Source: Telmatospirillum sp. J64-1 (GTDB lineage: Bacteria; Pseudomonadota; Alphaproteobacteria; Rhodospirillales; Magnetospirillaceae). Taken from it: a stretch of 48,254 nucleotides of DNA. Location of the stretch: the NCBI RefSeq assembly GCF_006980715.1, contig NZ_SBHN01000029.1:1-48254 (forward strand), in the 5' to 3' direction. Of the stretch, positions 28,563 through 39,029 are shown one piece after another; positions within the stretch are counted from its first letter, which is position 1, and every line of letters starts with the position of its first letter. The notes below the pieces were generated by a model. It ran no database searches. It was not told where the DNA came from and worked only from the letters and a program-made list of their open reading frames with translations. Made by a program: the position numbers and the translations under genes.

Positions 28563-29567
28563 ATGGGCGAGGCGGCGAATCCCATCCTGGTCGAAATCAT
28601 CCGCGGCGGACAGGTTGAGAGTTACCACCGAGGTGTAGTCTGCGTCTCTAACGCGAAAGGGGAAGTCGCCCTTTCCTTAGGCGATATCTCGCGTCCCGCC
28701 TATCCCCGCTCGGCCGTGAAGCCCCTTCAGGCCCTGCCGCTGGTCGAGACCGGCGCCCTGGATCACTGGCATCTCGGTCCCCGGGAACTGGCGCTGGCCT
28801 GCGCCTCGCATACCGGCGAGGCCCGCCATACCGAAGCGGTGGCGGCCTGGCTGGAACGGATCGGCCTGGGCCCCAAGGACCTGGAATGCGGCAGCCATGC
28901 CCCGGTCGATCCGGACACCGCCCGCCGCCTCGTCCATGACGGTATTCCGCCCTGCCCGCTGCACAACAATTGCTCGGGCAAGCATGCCGGGATGCTCACC
29001 ACGGCCCGTTTCATGGGCGAAGAGACGCGCGGCTACATCCTGCCCGACCATCCCGTCCAGCGCCGCGTCACCGAAGCCCTGGCCGAAATGACCGAGACGC
29101 CGCTGGACAACCCCGCCGTCGACGGCTGCGGCATTCCCACCTTCGCCCTTCCCCTGTCGGCCCTGGCGCTCGGCATGGCCCGCCTCGCCGATCCCGGCGG
29201 CCAGAGCCCCGGCCGCCGTGCCGCGCTGGAGCGCATCCGCGCCGCCATGACCGCCCATCCCGAAATGGTCGGCGGCTCGGTACGGATGGATACCAGGCTG
29301 ATGCAGCCCGGCCGCCCGCTGGTCACCAAGGGCGGCGCCGAGGCTGTCTATGCCGCCGCCCTGCCCGCCCAGGGGCTGGGAATCGCGGTGAAGATCGACG
29401 ACGGCGCCAGCCGCGCCTCGGATGTGGCCATGATCGAAATCCTGCGCCGCCTGGGGGCCCTGTCGCCTGACGACGAGGCCCGCCTCGCCGGCCATGCCCG
29501 ACCGGCCCTACGCAACGCCGCCGGGCGCGTGGTCGGGGAAATCCGGCCGGGGAAAGGCTGGGCGTAA
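28563..29567 (+). CDS. ReAV-type (class 3) L-asparaginase
   Basis: 334 residues, probably cytoplasmic, hydrolysing asparagine to aspartate and ammonia. It belongs to the Rhizobium etli ReAV / thermolabile asparaginase family and not to the AnsA/AnsB or Ntn types. The Ser-Lys pair is S50 and K53 in PRSAVKPLQ. The metal-site type residues C137 and K140 lie in NNCSGKHAGM, with C189 in VDGCGIPTF. These positions fit, from memory, the published catalytic and zinc-binding residues of ReAV. GGTVRMDTRLM-like and TKGGAEAVYA segments complete the fold. ATG at 28563 follows GGGAGGAG. It is monocistronic and divergent from ialB. Confidence 0.88.
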   Translation: MGEAANPILVEIIRGGQVESYHRGVVCVSNAKGEVALSLGDISRPAYPRSAVKPLQALPLVETGALDHWHLGPRELALACASHTGEARHTEAVAAWLERIGLGPKDLECGSHAPVDPDTARRLVHDGIPPCPLHNNCSGKHAGMLTTARFMGEETRGYILPDHPVQRRVTEALAEMTETPLDNPAVDGCGIPTFALPLSALALGMARLADPGGQSPGRRAALERIRAAMTAHPEMVGGSVRMDTRLMQPGRPLVTKGGAEAVYAAALPAQGLGIAVKIDDGASRASDVAMIEILRRLGALSPDDEARLAGHARPALRNAAGRVVGEIRPGKGWA

Positions 29568-29614
29568 GAGAGGGGCTGGCAGCCCCTGCATATTGCCGAC
29601 ACACCCTTTGTCCT

Positions 29615-29632
29615 CGTCATTCCCCCGAAAGC
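29615..29632. repeat. Degenerate arm of palindromic repeat family 1
   Basis: CGTCATTCCCCCGAAAGC matches one arm of the family with one change, but the rest of the palindrome is lost. It is followed by a separate inverted repeat, GGGAA-N5-TTCCC at about 29653-29667, just before the CesT operon. Confidence 0.45.
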
Positions 29633-29714
29633 ACCGGAGCAGCCAGTTTCTCGGGAACCATTTTCCCGCCCACGTTCCTACAATGAGGAGATCCACTCAT
29701 GGCTTAGGACTGAA

Positions 29715-30179
29715 ATGTTGGATGAGAGTAACGCCCTGATAAGGGAATTGGGCCGAACGCTGGGCTTCGAGGACTTGGCCTTCGACGATGCGGGCACCTG
29801 CGATCTGCTTTTCGACGGGGCCATTCAGGTAAAGCTGGCCATTGATGCGCAGCAAGAAGAAATCCTGGCAATTTCCCCCTTGGCGATACTCGATCAGACG
29901 GCAGGGGAGGAACTGCTCGAAACCCTGCTGGAAGCCAATTTCCTCTGGTCGCGGACGGCGGGCGGAACGCTTTCCCTGCGCCCCGATGATGAAGCGGTGC
30001 TGATGCGCGCCTGGCCCCTGAAGGGGCTGGATCAGGCGGCCTTCGAAGAGGACTTGCGCCACTTCATCGATGCCGCCGAACGCCTGGCCGAGATGATCCT
30101 CGCCCAAAGTGTTGGCACCCCCTCCATCCCCGCCCTGGACACGGCTCCGGCCATGCCCGGCCACGCCATCCGCATCTGA
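29715..30179 (+). CDS. CesT-like type III secretion chaperone, first of two
   Basis: A 154-residue acidic cytoplasmic protein with the layout of class I type III chaperones (CesT/SycE/SpcU). An N-terminal helix LIRELGRTLG is followed by beta strands DLLFDGAIQVKLAID and ILAISPLAIL. A dimer helix EELLETLLEANFLWSRTAGGTLSL, then helix FEEDLRHFIDAAERLAEMI, follow. The LLEANFLW and TLSL pattern is typical. A Pro-rich tail of about 25 residues is extra. It lies 10 bp before a second chaperone gene and upstream of a putative effector. The ATG is preceded by TTAGGACTGA. No secretion apparatus genes are in the window, so the call rests on fold pattern and context. Confidence 0.72.
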   Translation: MLDESNALIRELGRTLGFEDLAFDDAGTCDLLFDGAIQVKLAIDAQQEEILAISPLAILDQTAGEELLETLLEANFLWSRTAGGTLSLRPDDEAVLMRAWPLKGLDQAAFEEDLRHFIDAAERLAEMILAQSVGTPSIPALDTAPAMPGHAIRI

Positions 30180-30189
30180 GGAGACAGGC

Positions 30190-30642
30190 ATGAGCGTTTC
30201 AGTGGATCTGGCCCCGCGCCTGACCGATTTCGCCCAGGACCTGGGTGTGGCCCTGACCTGGGATGACGCAGGAATGGCCAGCCTGGTGATCGACAAGCAC
30301 CCGATCACGCTGGTGGCGAATTTTCCCGTCGGCCATGTGACGATCTACACCGTCCTCGGCCCCGTCGCGGGGCCTGCGCGGGCCTCGGTCCTGCGCCTGA
30401 TGCTCCAGGCCAATTGCGGCTGGGCGGCAACGCGCGGGGCGACCTTGTCGCTGTTGGGGGGATCCGGCGATACGGTGCTGGCCATCCGTCTGCCCGCCGT
30501 CTCGCTGGACGCGACGCGGCTGCGCACGACGCTGGGCGACCTGTGCGACACCGCCGAAACCTGGCAGGCCGTCCTGGCCAGCGCCGAGCATGACAACAAT
30601 ACCCAACCGCCCGCTTCCGTGGCGATCGGCACTCTGGCCTGA
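30190..30642 (+). CDS. CesT-like type III secretion chaperone, second of two
   Basis: 150 residues, 10 bp after the first chaperone. It has the same order of elements: helix RLTDFAQDLG, strands ASLVIDKHPITLVANF and VTIYTVLGPV, dimer helix SVLRLMLQANCGWAATRGATLSLLG, and a final helix RTTLGDLCDTAETWQAVL. The LMLQAN...GATLSL stretch parallels LLEAN...GGTLSL of its neighbour, so they look like diverged duplicates. TGAGGAGACAGG gives a good ribosome-binding site. It lies 15 bp before the putative effector gene. Two different chaperones may form a heterodimer for one cargo. Confidence 0.72.
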   Translation: MSVSVDLAPRLTDFAQDLGVALTWDDAGMASLVIDKHPITLVANFPVGHVTIYTVLGPVAGPARASVLRLMLQANCGWAATRGATLSLLGGSGDTVLAIRLPAVSLDATRLRTTLGDLCDTAETWQAVLASAEHDNNTQPPASVAIGTLA

Positions 30643-30657
30643 CCACAGGGGGAAAAG

Positions 30658-32181
30658 ATGATCCAGTCAATCCGCGACTTCAGCTCCGCCGCCGCCATCG
30701 GCGGCCAATTGAACATCCAGGGGCCGGATAAAAACGCCCAGATCGTCAACAGCAATACCAATTTCTTCAGCCGCGCGGTGAGTTGGATCAAGTCCCAATT
30801 CGCCAGCGCCGAGACCAAGGCCGCCCAAGGGACCGAGAACCAGCGCGCCAACGATGCCTTCGTCACCGCCATGCAGAAGGAATACGGCCAGTCCGTGGCC
30901 GATAGAATTCTTCGAGAGTTCGGCATCGATTCCAACAGCACCAAACCGCTGGAAGCTCGCGACATCCGCAGCGCGATCAAGGCTGCCGACGATCGGAAAG
31001 TCGAGATACAGCGCACCAATGGCGGCTTCAAGGTGATGTATGAGCCCGCCCTCCCGGCCATGACACAGATCTTCGATTCCCTGGACCCGCGCGTCAGGAT
31101 CGAGGATCTGAGCAAGGCCCAGCACGACTTCATCAAAAGCGAGTTTTCGGCCCGGCTGGATGCCGCGTCGGGCGACAACAGCAAGATCGTCTCGCCCGAG
31201 GAAGCCAAGGAACAGGCCGTCCGCGTGGCCCAACTGACCGTGGCTATCGGCGAGGCCGGGGCCACCGCCGCCCTCGACGGCCAAAAACGGATCGCCGAGA
31301 ATGCCGCCGACACCGTCAAGATCATCCGTCAAGGAGGAGATTTCACCTCCGAGAAAGCCATGCTCCTGGTCGACGGCCTGCTGGCGACCAAACGGGCCGC
31401 GGAAGACTCCGCCACGGCCAGGCAGCGCCCGCTGAACGGTGCCGAAGACACCTTGATGGAACTGCGCGCCCCGATGGAGAAGATGATCAGCTCCATGTCC
31501 AAAGAGGACGCCCAGGCCTTGCGCAACGAGATGCTGCGCCCCGATGGGCTGGTGAAAGAATTCATGCTGGGATCGCTGCTTGAAGGAAAGGATAACCGCG
31601 TCGACACCTCGACCGACCGGTCCCGTACCGTACTGCTGACGATGGTGGATCTTCTGGGCCAGAAGATCGGTCTGAAGGCTGCTGAACGGATCAAGGATGT
31701 GGAGATGTTGGTGGACCAGCCGCCGGTGCCATCGGAGAATGCCAGCTTCATGGGCGAGGTCATGGCCTATCGCCTGCTCGACAAGACCTATGATGCCGCC
31801 AATCTGCGGCCCCATGACTTGCTGAGCAGCGACAATGAACGCTTTGTCTCGGACTTCTGCTTCTTTGCTGAGAAAAAGGCCTTCAGCCCGGAATATGGTC
31901 CCTTCCTCGAAGCCGCGCGGAATTTCGAGAAGGCTCCCAGCCTGGAGATCCTGTCCTCCATGGAGGGGAAACTCGACGAATGGAACCTGTCGGGAGCAGA
32001 CAAGAGGCATTTCCTTGAAGGCCTCGCAACTTTGCGCACGGCCCATCCGGACAACGCGGCCCCGGAGGAGCAGTTGACAGAAGTCTTCCAGCCGGTCCGC
32101 AAAAGGATGCTGGAAAATATCGGCGACCTCTTTCCCCGCTTCCGGCAGGATGCGGCCCTGTCGCGCCACCTGCTGGGTTAG
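30658..32181 (+). CDS. Putative type III secretion effector of unknown family
   Basis: 507 residues. The first 45 are rich in Ser, Asn, Gln and Ile (MIQSIRDFSSAAAIGGQLNI), like a type III secretion signal. FFSRAVSWIKSQF could be a chaperone-binding segment. No Sec signal or membrane helix is seen. The body is helical and charged, with ENQRANDAFVTAMQKEYG and PLEARDIRSAIKAADDRK near residues 60-120, then a long helical middle and a C-terminal domain ending RFRQDAALSRHLLG. I recognise no catalytic motif. It follows two CesT-like chaperone genes at 15 bp, the classical effector arrangement. GGGGGAAAAG precedes the ATG. Third codon positions look less GC-rich than in neighbours, which may indicate transfer. 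It could instead be a structural or translocator protein. Confidence 0.6.
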   Translation: MIQSIRDFSSAAAIGGQLNIQGPDKNAQIVNSNTNFFSRAVSWIKSQFASAETKAAQGTENQRANDAFVTAMQKEYGQSVADRILREFGIDSNSTKPLEARDIRSAIKAADDRKVEIQRTNGGFKVMYEPALPAMTQIFDSLDPRVRIEDLSKAQHDFIKSEFSARLDAASGDNSKIVSPEEAKEQAVRVAQLTVAIGEAGATAALDGQKRIAENAADTVKIIRQGGDFTSEKAMLLVDGLLATKRAAEDSATARQRPLNGAEDTLMELRAPMEKMISSMSKEDAQALRNEMLRPDGLVKEFMLGSLLEGKDNRVDTSTDRSRTVLLTMVDLLGQKIGLKAAERIKDVEMLVDQPPVPSENASFMGEVMAYRLLDKTYDAANLRPHDLLSSDNERFVSDFCFFAEKKAFSPEYGPFLEAARNFEKAPSLEILSSMEGKLDEWNLSGADKRHFLEGLATLRTAHPDNAAPEEQLTEVFQPVRKRMLENIGDLFPRFRQDAALSRHLLG

Positions 32182-32205
32182 CCTGGAACCGGCAGCACTT
32201 TCCGT

Positions 32206-32227
32206 GGGGCGGCCCTGAGGCCGTCCC
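32206..32227 (+). terminator. Inverted repeat after the putative effector gene
   Basis: GGGGCGGCC pairs with GGCCGTCCC (one G-T pair) around CTGA, 25 bp past the stop. There is no T-run, so it is a weak terminator candidate for the chaperone-effector operon. Confidence 0.35.
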
Positions 32228-32263
32228 ATGCTGCTGACGAAACCGATACCGCCCGCAGCAAAT

Positions 32264-32367
32264 CGTCATTCCCGCGAAAATGGGGCCCATACTGGGGCTG
32301 ATGGCGATGTGAGCCGTCAGATATGGATGAAGCTGCTCCATGGGCTCCCCTTTTCACGGGAATTCAG
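32264..32367. repeat. Dispersed palindromic repeat family 1, long form, copy D
   Basis: Outer arms CGTCATTCCCGCGAAAATGG and TTTTCACGGGAATTCAG are decayed. The internal core (GGGG-N3-ATGG-GATGT-AGCCG-CAG-TA) matches that of the long copy at 3315-3420. Shared core sequence shows that the long form is a unit of about 105 bp and not just two arms that met by chance. Confidence 0.7.
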
Positions 32368-32371
32368 GCGG

Positions 32372-33151
32372 TCAGACCGTGGGAATCGTGCCGCCGTCGA
32401 TCACATATTCCGTGCCGGTGATCGTGGCCGCGCGATCCGATGCGAGGAACGCGATCAGATTGGCGATCTCGGCGGGTTTGGAGGGACGCCCGATGGGAAT
32501 GCCGCCCAGGGACTCCATGATGATCCTTTTGCCGCCCTCGTAATCCGTGCCGGCCTCTTCGGCCAGCCGTTGCGCCAGACGGACCGAGGAATCCGTCTCG
32601 ATCCATCCCGGTGAAACCCGCAAGACGCGGATTCCCTTGGGCGACACTTCCTTCGACAGGCTCTTGCTATACGTCGAAAGCGCGGCCTTGGCGGCGGCAT
32701 AGCCGGTCGTCGCTTCGGGCAGGGGAAGCGATCTCTGAATGGAAGAAACATGGATCACGACCCCGTGTCCCTGCGCGATCATGCCCGGAACAAGCGCGCG
32801 GTCGAGGCGAACCGCCGGAAACAGATTGAAGTCGAACTCCTTCCGCCATTCGTCATCGGTCAGCGCCATGAAGCCGCCGCCGGGGGCCGATGAACCGCCG
32901 AGCATATGCACGATGATGTCGACCCCGCCCAGCCGCTGACGCGCCGTCCGGGCGACCGTGGCGCATCCTTCCACGGTGGTCAGGTCGGCGGCGACGAAAA
33001 GGTCTTCCGGCAGCGTCTCCGGCCGCGAGCGCGCCGTCGTCAGCACCTGCGCGCCCAGTTCGCGGAAAAGCGCGACGGTCGCGGCACCGGCGCCCTTCGT
33101 GCCGGAGGTGATAAGGGCGCGCTTCCCTTCGAGCGTGAGGAAGTCCGTCAT
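32372..33151 (-). CDS. Short-chain dehydrogenase/reductase
   Basis: 259 residues of the classical SDR fold. The cofactor motif is TSGTKGAG (residues 15-22), a variant of TGxxxGxG. NLFPAVR is the N-containing helix. The catalytic set is S136/S137, Y151 and K155 in HVSSIQRS and [21 protein letters not shown] and the C-terminal [14 protein letters not shown] match SDRs annotated as oxidoreductases of unknown substrate. NADP preference is suggested by the Arg in TTARSRPE. Its ATG overlaps the stop of the upstream SnoaL-like gene by one base (TGATG). The pair is divergent from a LysR regulator, its likely controller. Confidence 0.9.
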   Translation of the reverse strand: MTDFLTLEGKRALITSGTKGAGAATVALFRELGAQVLTTARSRPETLPEDLFVAADLTTVEGCATVARTARQRLGGVDIIVHMLGGSSAPGGGFMALTDDEWRKEFDFNLFPAVRLDRALVPGMIAQGHGVVIHVSSIQRSLPLPEATTGYAAAKAALSTYSKSLSKEVSPKGIRVLRVSPGWIETDSSVRLAQRLAEEAGTDYEGGKRIIMESLGGIPIGRPSKPAEIANLIAFLASDRAATITGTEYVIDGGTIPTV

Positions 33152-33471
33152 CAGACGATCTCCAGCGCCACGATCTTGTCGTTCTCGAGCGTGAAGACGA
33201 ATTCCAGTCTCGCGGGGCTGCTCGGGAACTGTCCATGCACCTGGGCCCGGACCGAAATCAGGTCACCCGTCTCCGTCATTTCCAGCGGCTGGGCGACGTG
33301 ATGGTATTTTTCCTTCGCGTCAAGCCACCATGCCCGTATCGCCTCAATCCCCTCGTAGGTCCTGCCCTCGTCTGTCACCACGGCGTTCCTGGAGAAAATT
33401 CGAGCGAACGCATCGGCGTCCTCGCCCCTATCGGCCTCGAAATAGGCTTTCACGACTGGAGGAAGTTTCAT
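33151..33471 (-). CDS. SnoaL-like / NTF2-fold protein
   Basis: 106 residues with the cone-shaped NTF2-like layout. Helices are [19 protein letters not shown] and [19 protein letters not shown]. Strands are [36 protein letters not shown] and KIVALEIV. Such proteins are often polyketide cyclases, dehydratases or isomerases, or of no known activity. It overlaps the SDR gene and precedes it in transcription. ATG at 33471 is chosen because it fits the family N-terminus and lies downstream of AGAAGGGGCAGAAGA. Confidence 0.85.
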   Translation of the reverse strand: MKLPPVVKAYFEADRGEDADAFARIFSRNAVVTDEGRTYEGIEAIRAWWLDAKEKYHHVAQPLEMTETGDLISVRAQVHGQFPSSPARLEFVFTLENDKIVALEIV

Positions 33472-33529
33472 TCTTCTGCCCCTTCTTGACGTGGCGATCA
33501 AAGTTACCGCCGGAAGATAGGGCTGGATC

Positions 33530-33543
33530 ATTATCCGGATAAT
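33530..33543. promoter_or_regulatory. Palindromic operator between SnoaL-SDR and LysR genes
   Basis: ATTATCCGGATAAT is a perfect 14-bp palindrome near the middle of the 111-bp divergent gap. LysR-family regulators commonly bind a palindrome in such gaps to repress their own gene and activate the divergent operon. It lies 40 bp before the regulator ATG. Confidence 0.5.
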
Positions 33544-33582
33544 AGGGATAAACCGGCATGAAGAATTGAAAGATTCAGGATA

Positions 33583-34494
33583 ATGGAACGTGCAGGCCTG
33601 AACGAGCTGAATGCCGTCATCGCCATCGCGCGGAGGGGCTCCTTCCGCGCCGCTGCGATCGATCTGGGCATGTCCACCACCGCCTTGAGCCATGCAATCG
33701 GCAAGTTGGAGGCGAATCTGGGGGTCCGGCTGTTCAATCGCACGACCCGCAGTGTCTCGCTGACCGATGCGGGCCGGCTCTTCGTCGAGCAAGTCGGCCC
33801 TGCATTGCGGGATATTCACGACGCCATGGAAGCGGTGCGCGCGCAACGCGAGACGCCGTCGGGAAGGCTGCGGATCAATGCCGCCACGTTCGCGGCGCGC
33901 GAGATCCTCTCCCCGCTCGTGATCGCGTTCCTCCGCCGTTATCCGGAAATGAGCGTCGATCTGGTCACCGAAGGGCGGCTGATCGACATCGTCGCCGAAG
34001 GCTTCGACCTGGGGGTGCGGGTCGCCGATCTCGTGCCCAGCGACATGATCGCCCTCCCTCTCGGCCGCCCGCAACGCTATGCCGTCGTGGGCTCTCCGGC
34101 CTATTTCGGGAAACGCGCGAAGCCTCGCATTCCTCCGGACCTTCTCGATCACGACTGCATTCGCGTGCGATTGCCGAACGGAGCGCTCTACCGGTGGCAA
34201 TTCGAGAAGCGGGGCGAGGCCGTGCAGGTCGATGTGCGCGGCCCCATCATCCTTGATGAAGCGAGCCTGGCGCGCATTGCCGTCCTCGAGAGCATCGGCC
34301 TTGGCTTTTTCATGGAACAAGATGTCCGGGAAGATATCGAGACCGGGCGCCTCATCCGGGTGCTGGAGGATTGGACTCCTCCTTTTCCCGGCCTCTGCCT
34401 CTATTATCCCGGCCGGCGCAATTTGTCCGCCGGCCTGAAGGCCTTCCTTGCCATGGCGCGCGAATTCGCCGGGCGGCCAGGCCCGGCGTCATAG
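33583..34494 (+). CDS. LysR-family transcriptional regulator
   Basis: 303 residues. The N-terminal winged helix-turn-helix (residues 1-60) has [40 protein letters not shown] and RSVSLTDAG, the canonical LysR start. The C-terminal part is a type 2 periplasmic-binding-protein-like effector domain, with [20 protein letters not shown] and [10 protein letters not shown]. It most resembles the CrgA/DsdC-like group with an SDR or oxidoreductase target. It is divergent from the SnoaL-SDR operon with a palindrome between, so local regulation is probable. The effector molecule is unknown. Confidence 0.93.
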   Translation: MERAGLNELNAVIAIARRGSFRAAAIDLGMSTTALSHAIGKLEANLGVRLFNRTTRSVSLTDAGRLFVEQVGPALRDIHDAMEAVRAQRETPSGRLRINAATFAAREILSPLVIAFLRRYPEMSVDLVTEGRLIDIVAEGFDLGVRVADLVPSDMIALPLGRPQRYAVVGSPAYFGKRAKPRIPPDLLDHDCIRVRLPNGALYRWQFEKRGEAVQVDVRGPIILDEASLARIAVLESIGLGFFMEQDVREDIETGRLIRVLEDWTPPFPGLCLYYPGRRNLSAGLKAFLAMAREFAGRPGPAS

Positions 34495-34504
34495 CTAAGT
34501 TCCC

Positions 34505-36323
<1,819 letters not shown>

Positions 36324-36404
36324 CCCTGTAAGTGCCGGTTTTTCATCCTAAATATTCTAGGCCGGACTGTTCCTGTACCTGCGTTGATCTCCTCCCTGAT
36401 CCTC

Positions 36405-36438
36405 GGCCCGGAAGCCCCCGCTTCCGGGCCATTTTTTT
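36405..36438 (+). terminator. glnK terminator
   Basis: GGCCCGGAAGC pairs perfectly with GCTTCCGGGCC around CCCC, followed by ATTTTTTT. It lies 82 bp after the glnK stop and about 185 bp before amtB, so amtB needs read-through or its own promoter. Confidence 0.93.
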
Positions 36439-36562
36439 ATGTTCCCTGCCTTGCCCTTTTTCTCGGCAGAAATCCCCGGATTTGCCCAAAGCTATACCAG
36501 ACGGTTTAGTTCCTCGTCCGCCAGCCCCGGCCAAAACCGCGGGAAACCGCCCCTGCGGCCCG

Positions 36563-36579
36563 TGGCACGGATTTTGGTA
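36563..36579 (+). promoter_or_regulatory. Sigma-54-like promoter of amtB
   Basis: TGGCACGGATTTTGGTA has a perfect -24 TGGCACG and a -12 TTGG at N10 spacing; the consensus is TTGC. It lies about 45 bp before the amtB ATG and after the glnK terminator. Nitrogen-limitation control through NtrC is inferred. Confidence 0.55.
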
Positions 36580-36622
36580 CAAGGCGGCCAACTGGCCCGC
36601 TGGGCTATGCCTTCAAGGGGAA

Positions 36623-37951
36623 ATGATGAAGACGATTTCGAAATCGGTGTTGCGCGGTGGTGCCGTGGCAATGGCGATGACTGCCTTCGCCTCGCTCGGC
36701 TGGGCGCAGGAAGCCTCCGACCTGGCCGTGGCCGCCGAAGAGGTGGCGGAACTGAATTCGGGCGATACCGCCTGGATGCTCATCTCCACCGCCCTGGTGC
36801 TGATGATGACCCTGCCCGGCCTGGCCCTGTTCTATTCGGGCATGGTGCGCAAGAAGAACGTCCTGTCCATGATGATGCAGTGCTTCGCCGTGGCGGCGCT
36901 GGCCAGCGTGTTGTGGATGATCGTCGGCTATTCCCTGGCCTTTTCCGAGGGCAACGCCTTCATCGGCGGTTTCGACCGCGTGATGCTGGCCGGAATCGGT
37001 GTCGATACCCTGTCGGGCACCATCCCCGAAAGCATCTTCGTCGTCTTCCAGATGACCTTCGCCATCATCACCCCGGCCCTGATCGCCGGTGCCGTGGCCG
37101 ACCGCATGAAATTCTCGGCACTGCTGTGGTTCACCGGGCTGTGGCTGCTGATCGTCTACGTGCCCGTGGCCCATTGGGTCTGGGGCGGCGGCTTCCTGGG
37201 CGATGACGGCGTACTCGACTTCGCCGGCGGCACGGTGGTTCATATCAATGCCGGCGTGGCCGGTCTGGTCGCCTGCATCGTGCTCGGCCCGCGCAAGGGC
37301 TGGGGCGTGGACAACATGGCGCCGCACAATCTGGGCCTGGCGGTGATCGGCGCCTCGCTGCTGTGGGTGGGCTGGTTCGGCTTCAACGCCGGCTCCGCCG
37401 TGGCCGCCGACGGCGCCGCGGGCATGGCCATGCTGGTCACGCAGATCTCCGCCGCCGCCGCCGCCCTGTCCTGGATGTTCACCGAATGGGCGCTGCGCAA
37501 GAAGCCGAGCGTGCTGGGCATCATCTCGGGCGCCGTGGGCGGCCTGGTCGCCATCACCCCGGCAGCCGGCTTCGTCGCCCCCGGCGGCGCCCTGGCCATC
37601 GGCCTGATCTCGGGCGTGGTCTGCTATTGGGGCGCCACATGGCTGAAACATACCCTGAAATACGACGACAGCCTGGATGCCTTCGGCGTGCACGGCATCG
37701 GCGGCATCGTCGGCGCCGTCCTGACCGGCGTCTTCGCCATCGAGGCCATCGGCGGCACCGCCGGCCTGATCGACGGCAATCCCGGTCAGGTCGTCACCCA
37801 GATCTGGGGCATCCTCGCCACCATCGTCTGGTGCGCCGTCGCCTCCTACGTCCTGCTCAAGGTCATCGACCTGGTCATCGGCCTGCGCGTCACCCCCGAG
37901 GAAGAACGCGACGGCCTGGACCTGACCCAGCACGGCGAAGTCATCCACTAA
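36623..37951 (+). CDS. amtB: Ammonium transporter
   Basis: A 442-residue trimeric inner-membrane ammonium channel. The signal sequence is typical of Amt proteins (MKTISKSVLRGG to LGWA|QE). About eleven membrane helices follow. The twin pore histidines are H207 in GGTVVHINAG and H357 in FGVHGIGG. FYSGMVRKKN and WFGFNAGSA are other Amt signatures. The C-terminal tail LRVTPEEERDGLDLTQHGE is the GlnK-contact and allosteric segment. Two adjacent ATG codons follow AAGGGGAA; the first is used. glnK lies upstream beyond a terminator, and a sigma-54-like promoter lies between. It ends at a very strong terminator. Confidence 0.97.
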   Translation: MMKTISKSVLRGGAVAMAMTAFASLGWAQEASDLAVAAEEVAELNSGDTAWMLISTALVLMMTLPGLALFYSGMVRKKNVLSMMMQCFAVAALASVLWMIVGYSLAFSEGNAFIGGFDRVMLAGIGVDTLSGTIPESIFVVFQMTFAIITPALIAGAVADRMKFSALLWFTGLWLLIVYVPVAHWVWGGGFLGDDGVLDFAGGTVVHINAGVAGLVACIVLGPRKGWGVDNMAPHNLGLAVIGASLLWVGWFGFNAGSAVAADGAAGMAMLVTQISAAAAALSWMFTEWALRKKPSVLGIISGAVGGLVAITPAAGFVAPGGALAIGLISGVVCYWGATWLKHTLKYDDSLDAFGVHGIGGIVGAVLTGVFAIEAIGGTAGLIDGNPGQVVTQIWGILATIVWCAVASYVLLKVIDLVIGLRVTPEEERDGLDLTQHGEVIH

Positions 37952-37986
37952 GGGACCTTCTTGATTTCTTCGCGAACGAAAACCTG

Positions 37987-38014
37987 GGGGGCGCTGCGGC
38001 GCCCCCTTTTTTTT
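37987..38014 (+). terminator. amtB terminator
   Basis: GGGGGCGC pairs with GCGCCCCC around TGCG and is followed by eight T. It lies just before the end of a convergent operon, whose stop is at 38017. Confidence 0.93.
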
Positions 38015-38016
38015 GT

Positions 38017-39009
38017 TCAGTTCTCGACGCGAAGCTTCGCCGCCTGAAAAAAGCGGCGCAGATCCTTGAAGTCCGCTGCGATGTCAACGCCCGGGAATCT
38101 CGGGCTGCTGACGAAGACCGGCAAGGGGCGGGAAATATCACTCTTCACTCTCAGCCGCCCCCCTTCACGAGAGGAATTGACCAAAGTCTGGGAAAGGGCT
38201 GCGGCCTCCCGTTCATTGAACCCGACCGCATGAAGCTCTTCCGTCAGTTGAGCCAGCAGTTTTTCTCGTCCGGTTTTTGCGACTTCAGCCGCCGGCTTGC
38301 GGGTGAAATCGCCTTCGCTCAACAACTCGAAGGAACGGCTGTTGGCTCCTTTGTCCCGGATGTCGATATTGACTGAGGCGAGTTCCAACCGCGTCACCAT
38401 GCTGGCTATTTCGACCAGCGTCATCATGTTGCCATCCTGCAACGAGTGAGCATTGCGCACCATATCCGCCACCTGACGATGATCGATGCCAGCCAAACCC
38501 AATTCCCAATCGACGGCCATCGCATCATCCAAGTCGACCTTCATCTGCAAGTCGATCCTGCGGTCGCGGGACGTGATCTTATAGCCCAGCATTGCCGAAC
38601 CGGTCATCGTCCCGTAGCCCATGCCGACCAGCAGGTCGAGTTCGGCATCCATCTCACCGCTGCGGGCAATTGCCGTCACCGGAATCTCTATCCCCTCGGC
38701 CGCCAATTTCACCGAGACCAGATTGCCTTCCTCCTCTTTATAGTCGGAGAGGGTCAACCTCTTGATGAGCACAGGCTTTTCCAGAGAGGGGCCAGAGGTC
38801 AGGGTGACATTGTTCAGCGTCGCGCTGCCCGATAGGACGGAAGCCGAAACGCCGTCATAACGCACGAAATCGCGCAGCTTGTTGTCGTAGATGAAATCCT
38901 CGACCCGTCTTTCGGCTTCCTTGGAGGCCATGTTGTTCGCAATGACCAGCCCTCCCCCCAACAGGAGAGCACCGGCAATTACGGCGGCCCCAACCACTTT
39001 GATGTTCAT
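38017..39009 (-). CDS. Membrane-anchored hypothetical protein, third gene of an envelope operon
   Basis: 330 residues with an N-terminal membrane anchor (VVGAAVIAGALLLGGGLVIA, about 4-24). An exported beta-rich body follows, in which strands repeat as VRYDGVSASVLSGSATLNNVTL, KPVLIKRLTLSDY and MTRLELASVNIDIRDKG. The style recalls AsmA/YdgA-type repeats that line lipid- or LPS-related proteins, but I see no firm family match. There are no cysteines in the body. ATG at 39009 has AAGGAG nine bases upstream; an ATG two codons earlier lies too close to that site. It is 20 bp after the DUF4852-like gene. Confidence 0.7.
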   Translation of the reverse strand: MNIKVVGAAVIAGALLLGGGLVIANNMASKEAERRVEDFIYDNKLRDFVRYDGVSASVLSGSATLNNVTLTSGPSLEKPVLIKRLTLSDYKEEEGNLVSVKLAAEGIEIPVTAIARSGEMDAELDLLVGMGYGTMTGSAMLGYKITSRDRRIDLQMKVDLDDAMAVDWELGLAGIDHRQVADMVRNAHSLQDGNMMTLVEIASMVTRLELASVNIDIRDKGANSRSFELLSEGDFTRKPAAEVAKTGREKLLAQLTEELHAVGFNEREAAALSQTLVNSSREGGRLRVKSDISRPLPVFVSSPRFPGVDIAADFKDLRRFFQAAKLRVEN

Positions 39010-39029
39010 GATCATTCTCCTTGGGCCGC

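Noticed and set aside
29654-29673. HrpL-type box (GGAACC...CCAC) before the chaperone operon
   Set aside because: The spacing is about 10 bp, whereas HrpL promoters need 15-17 bp.
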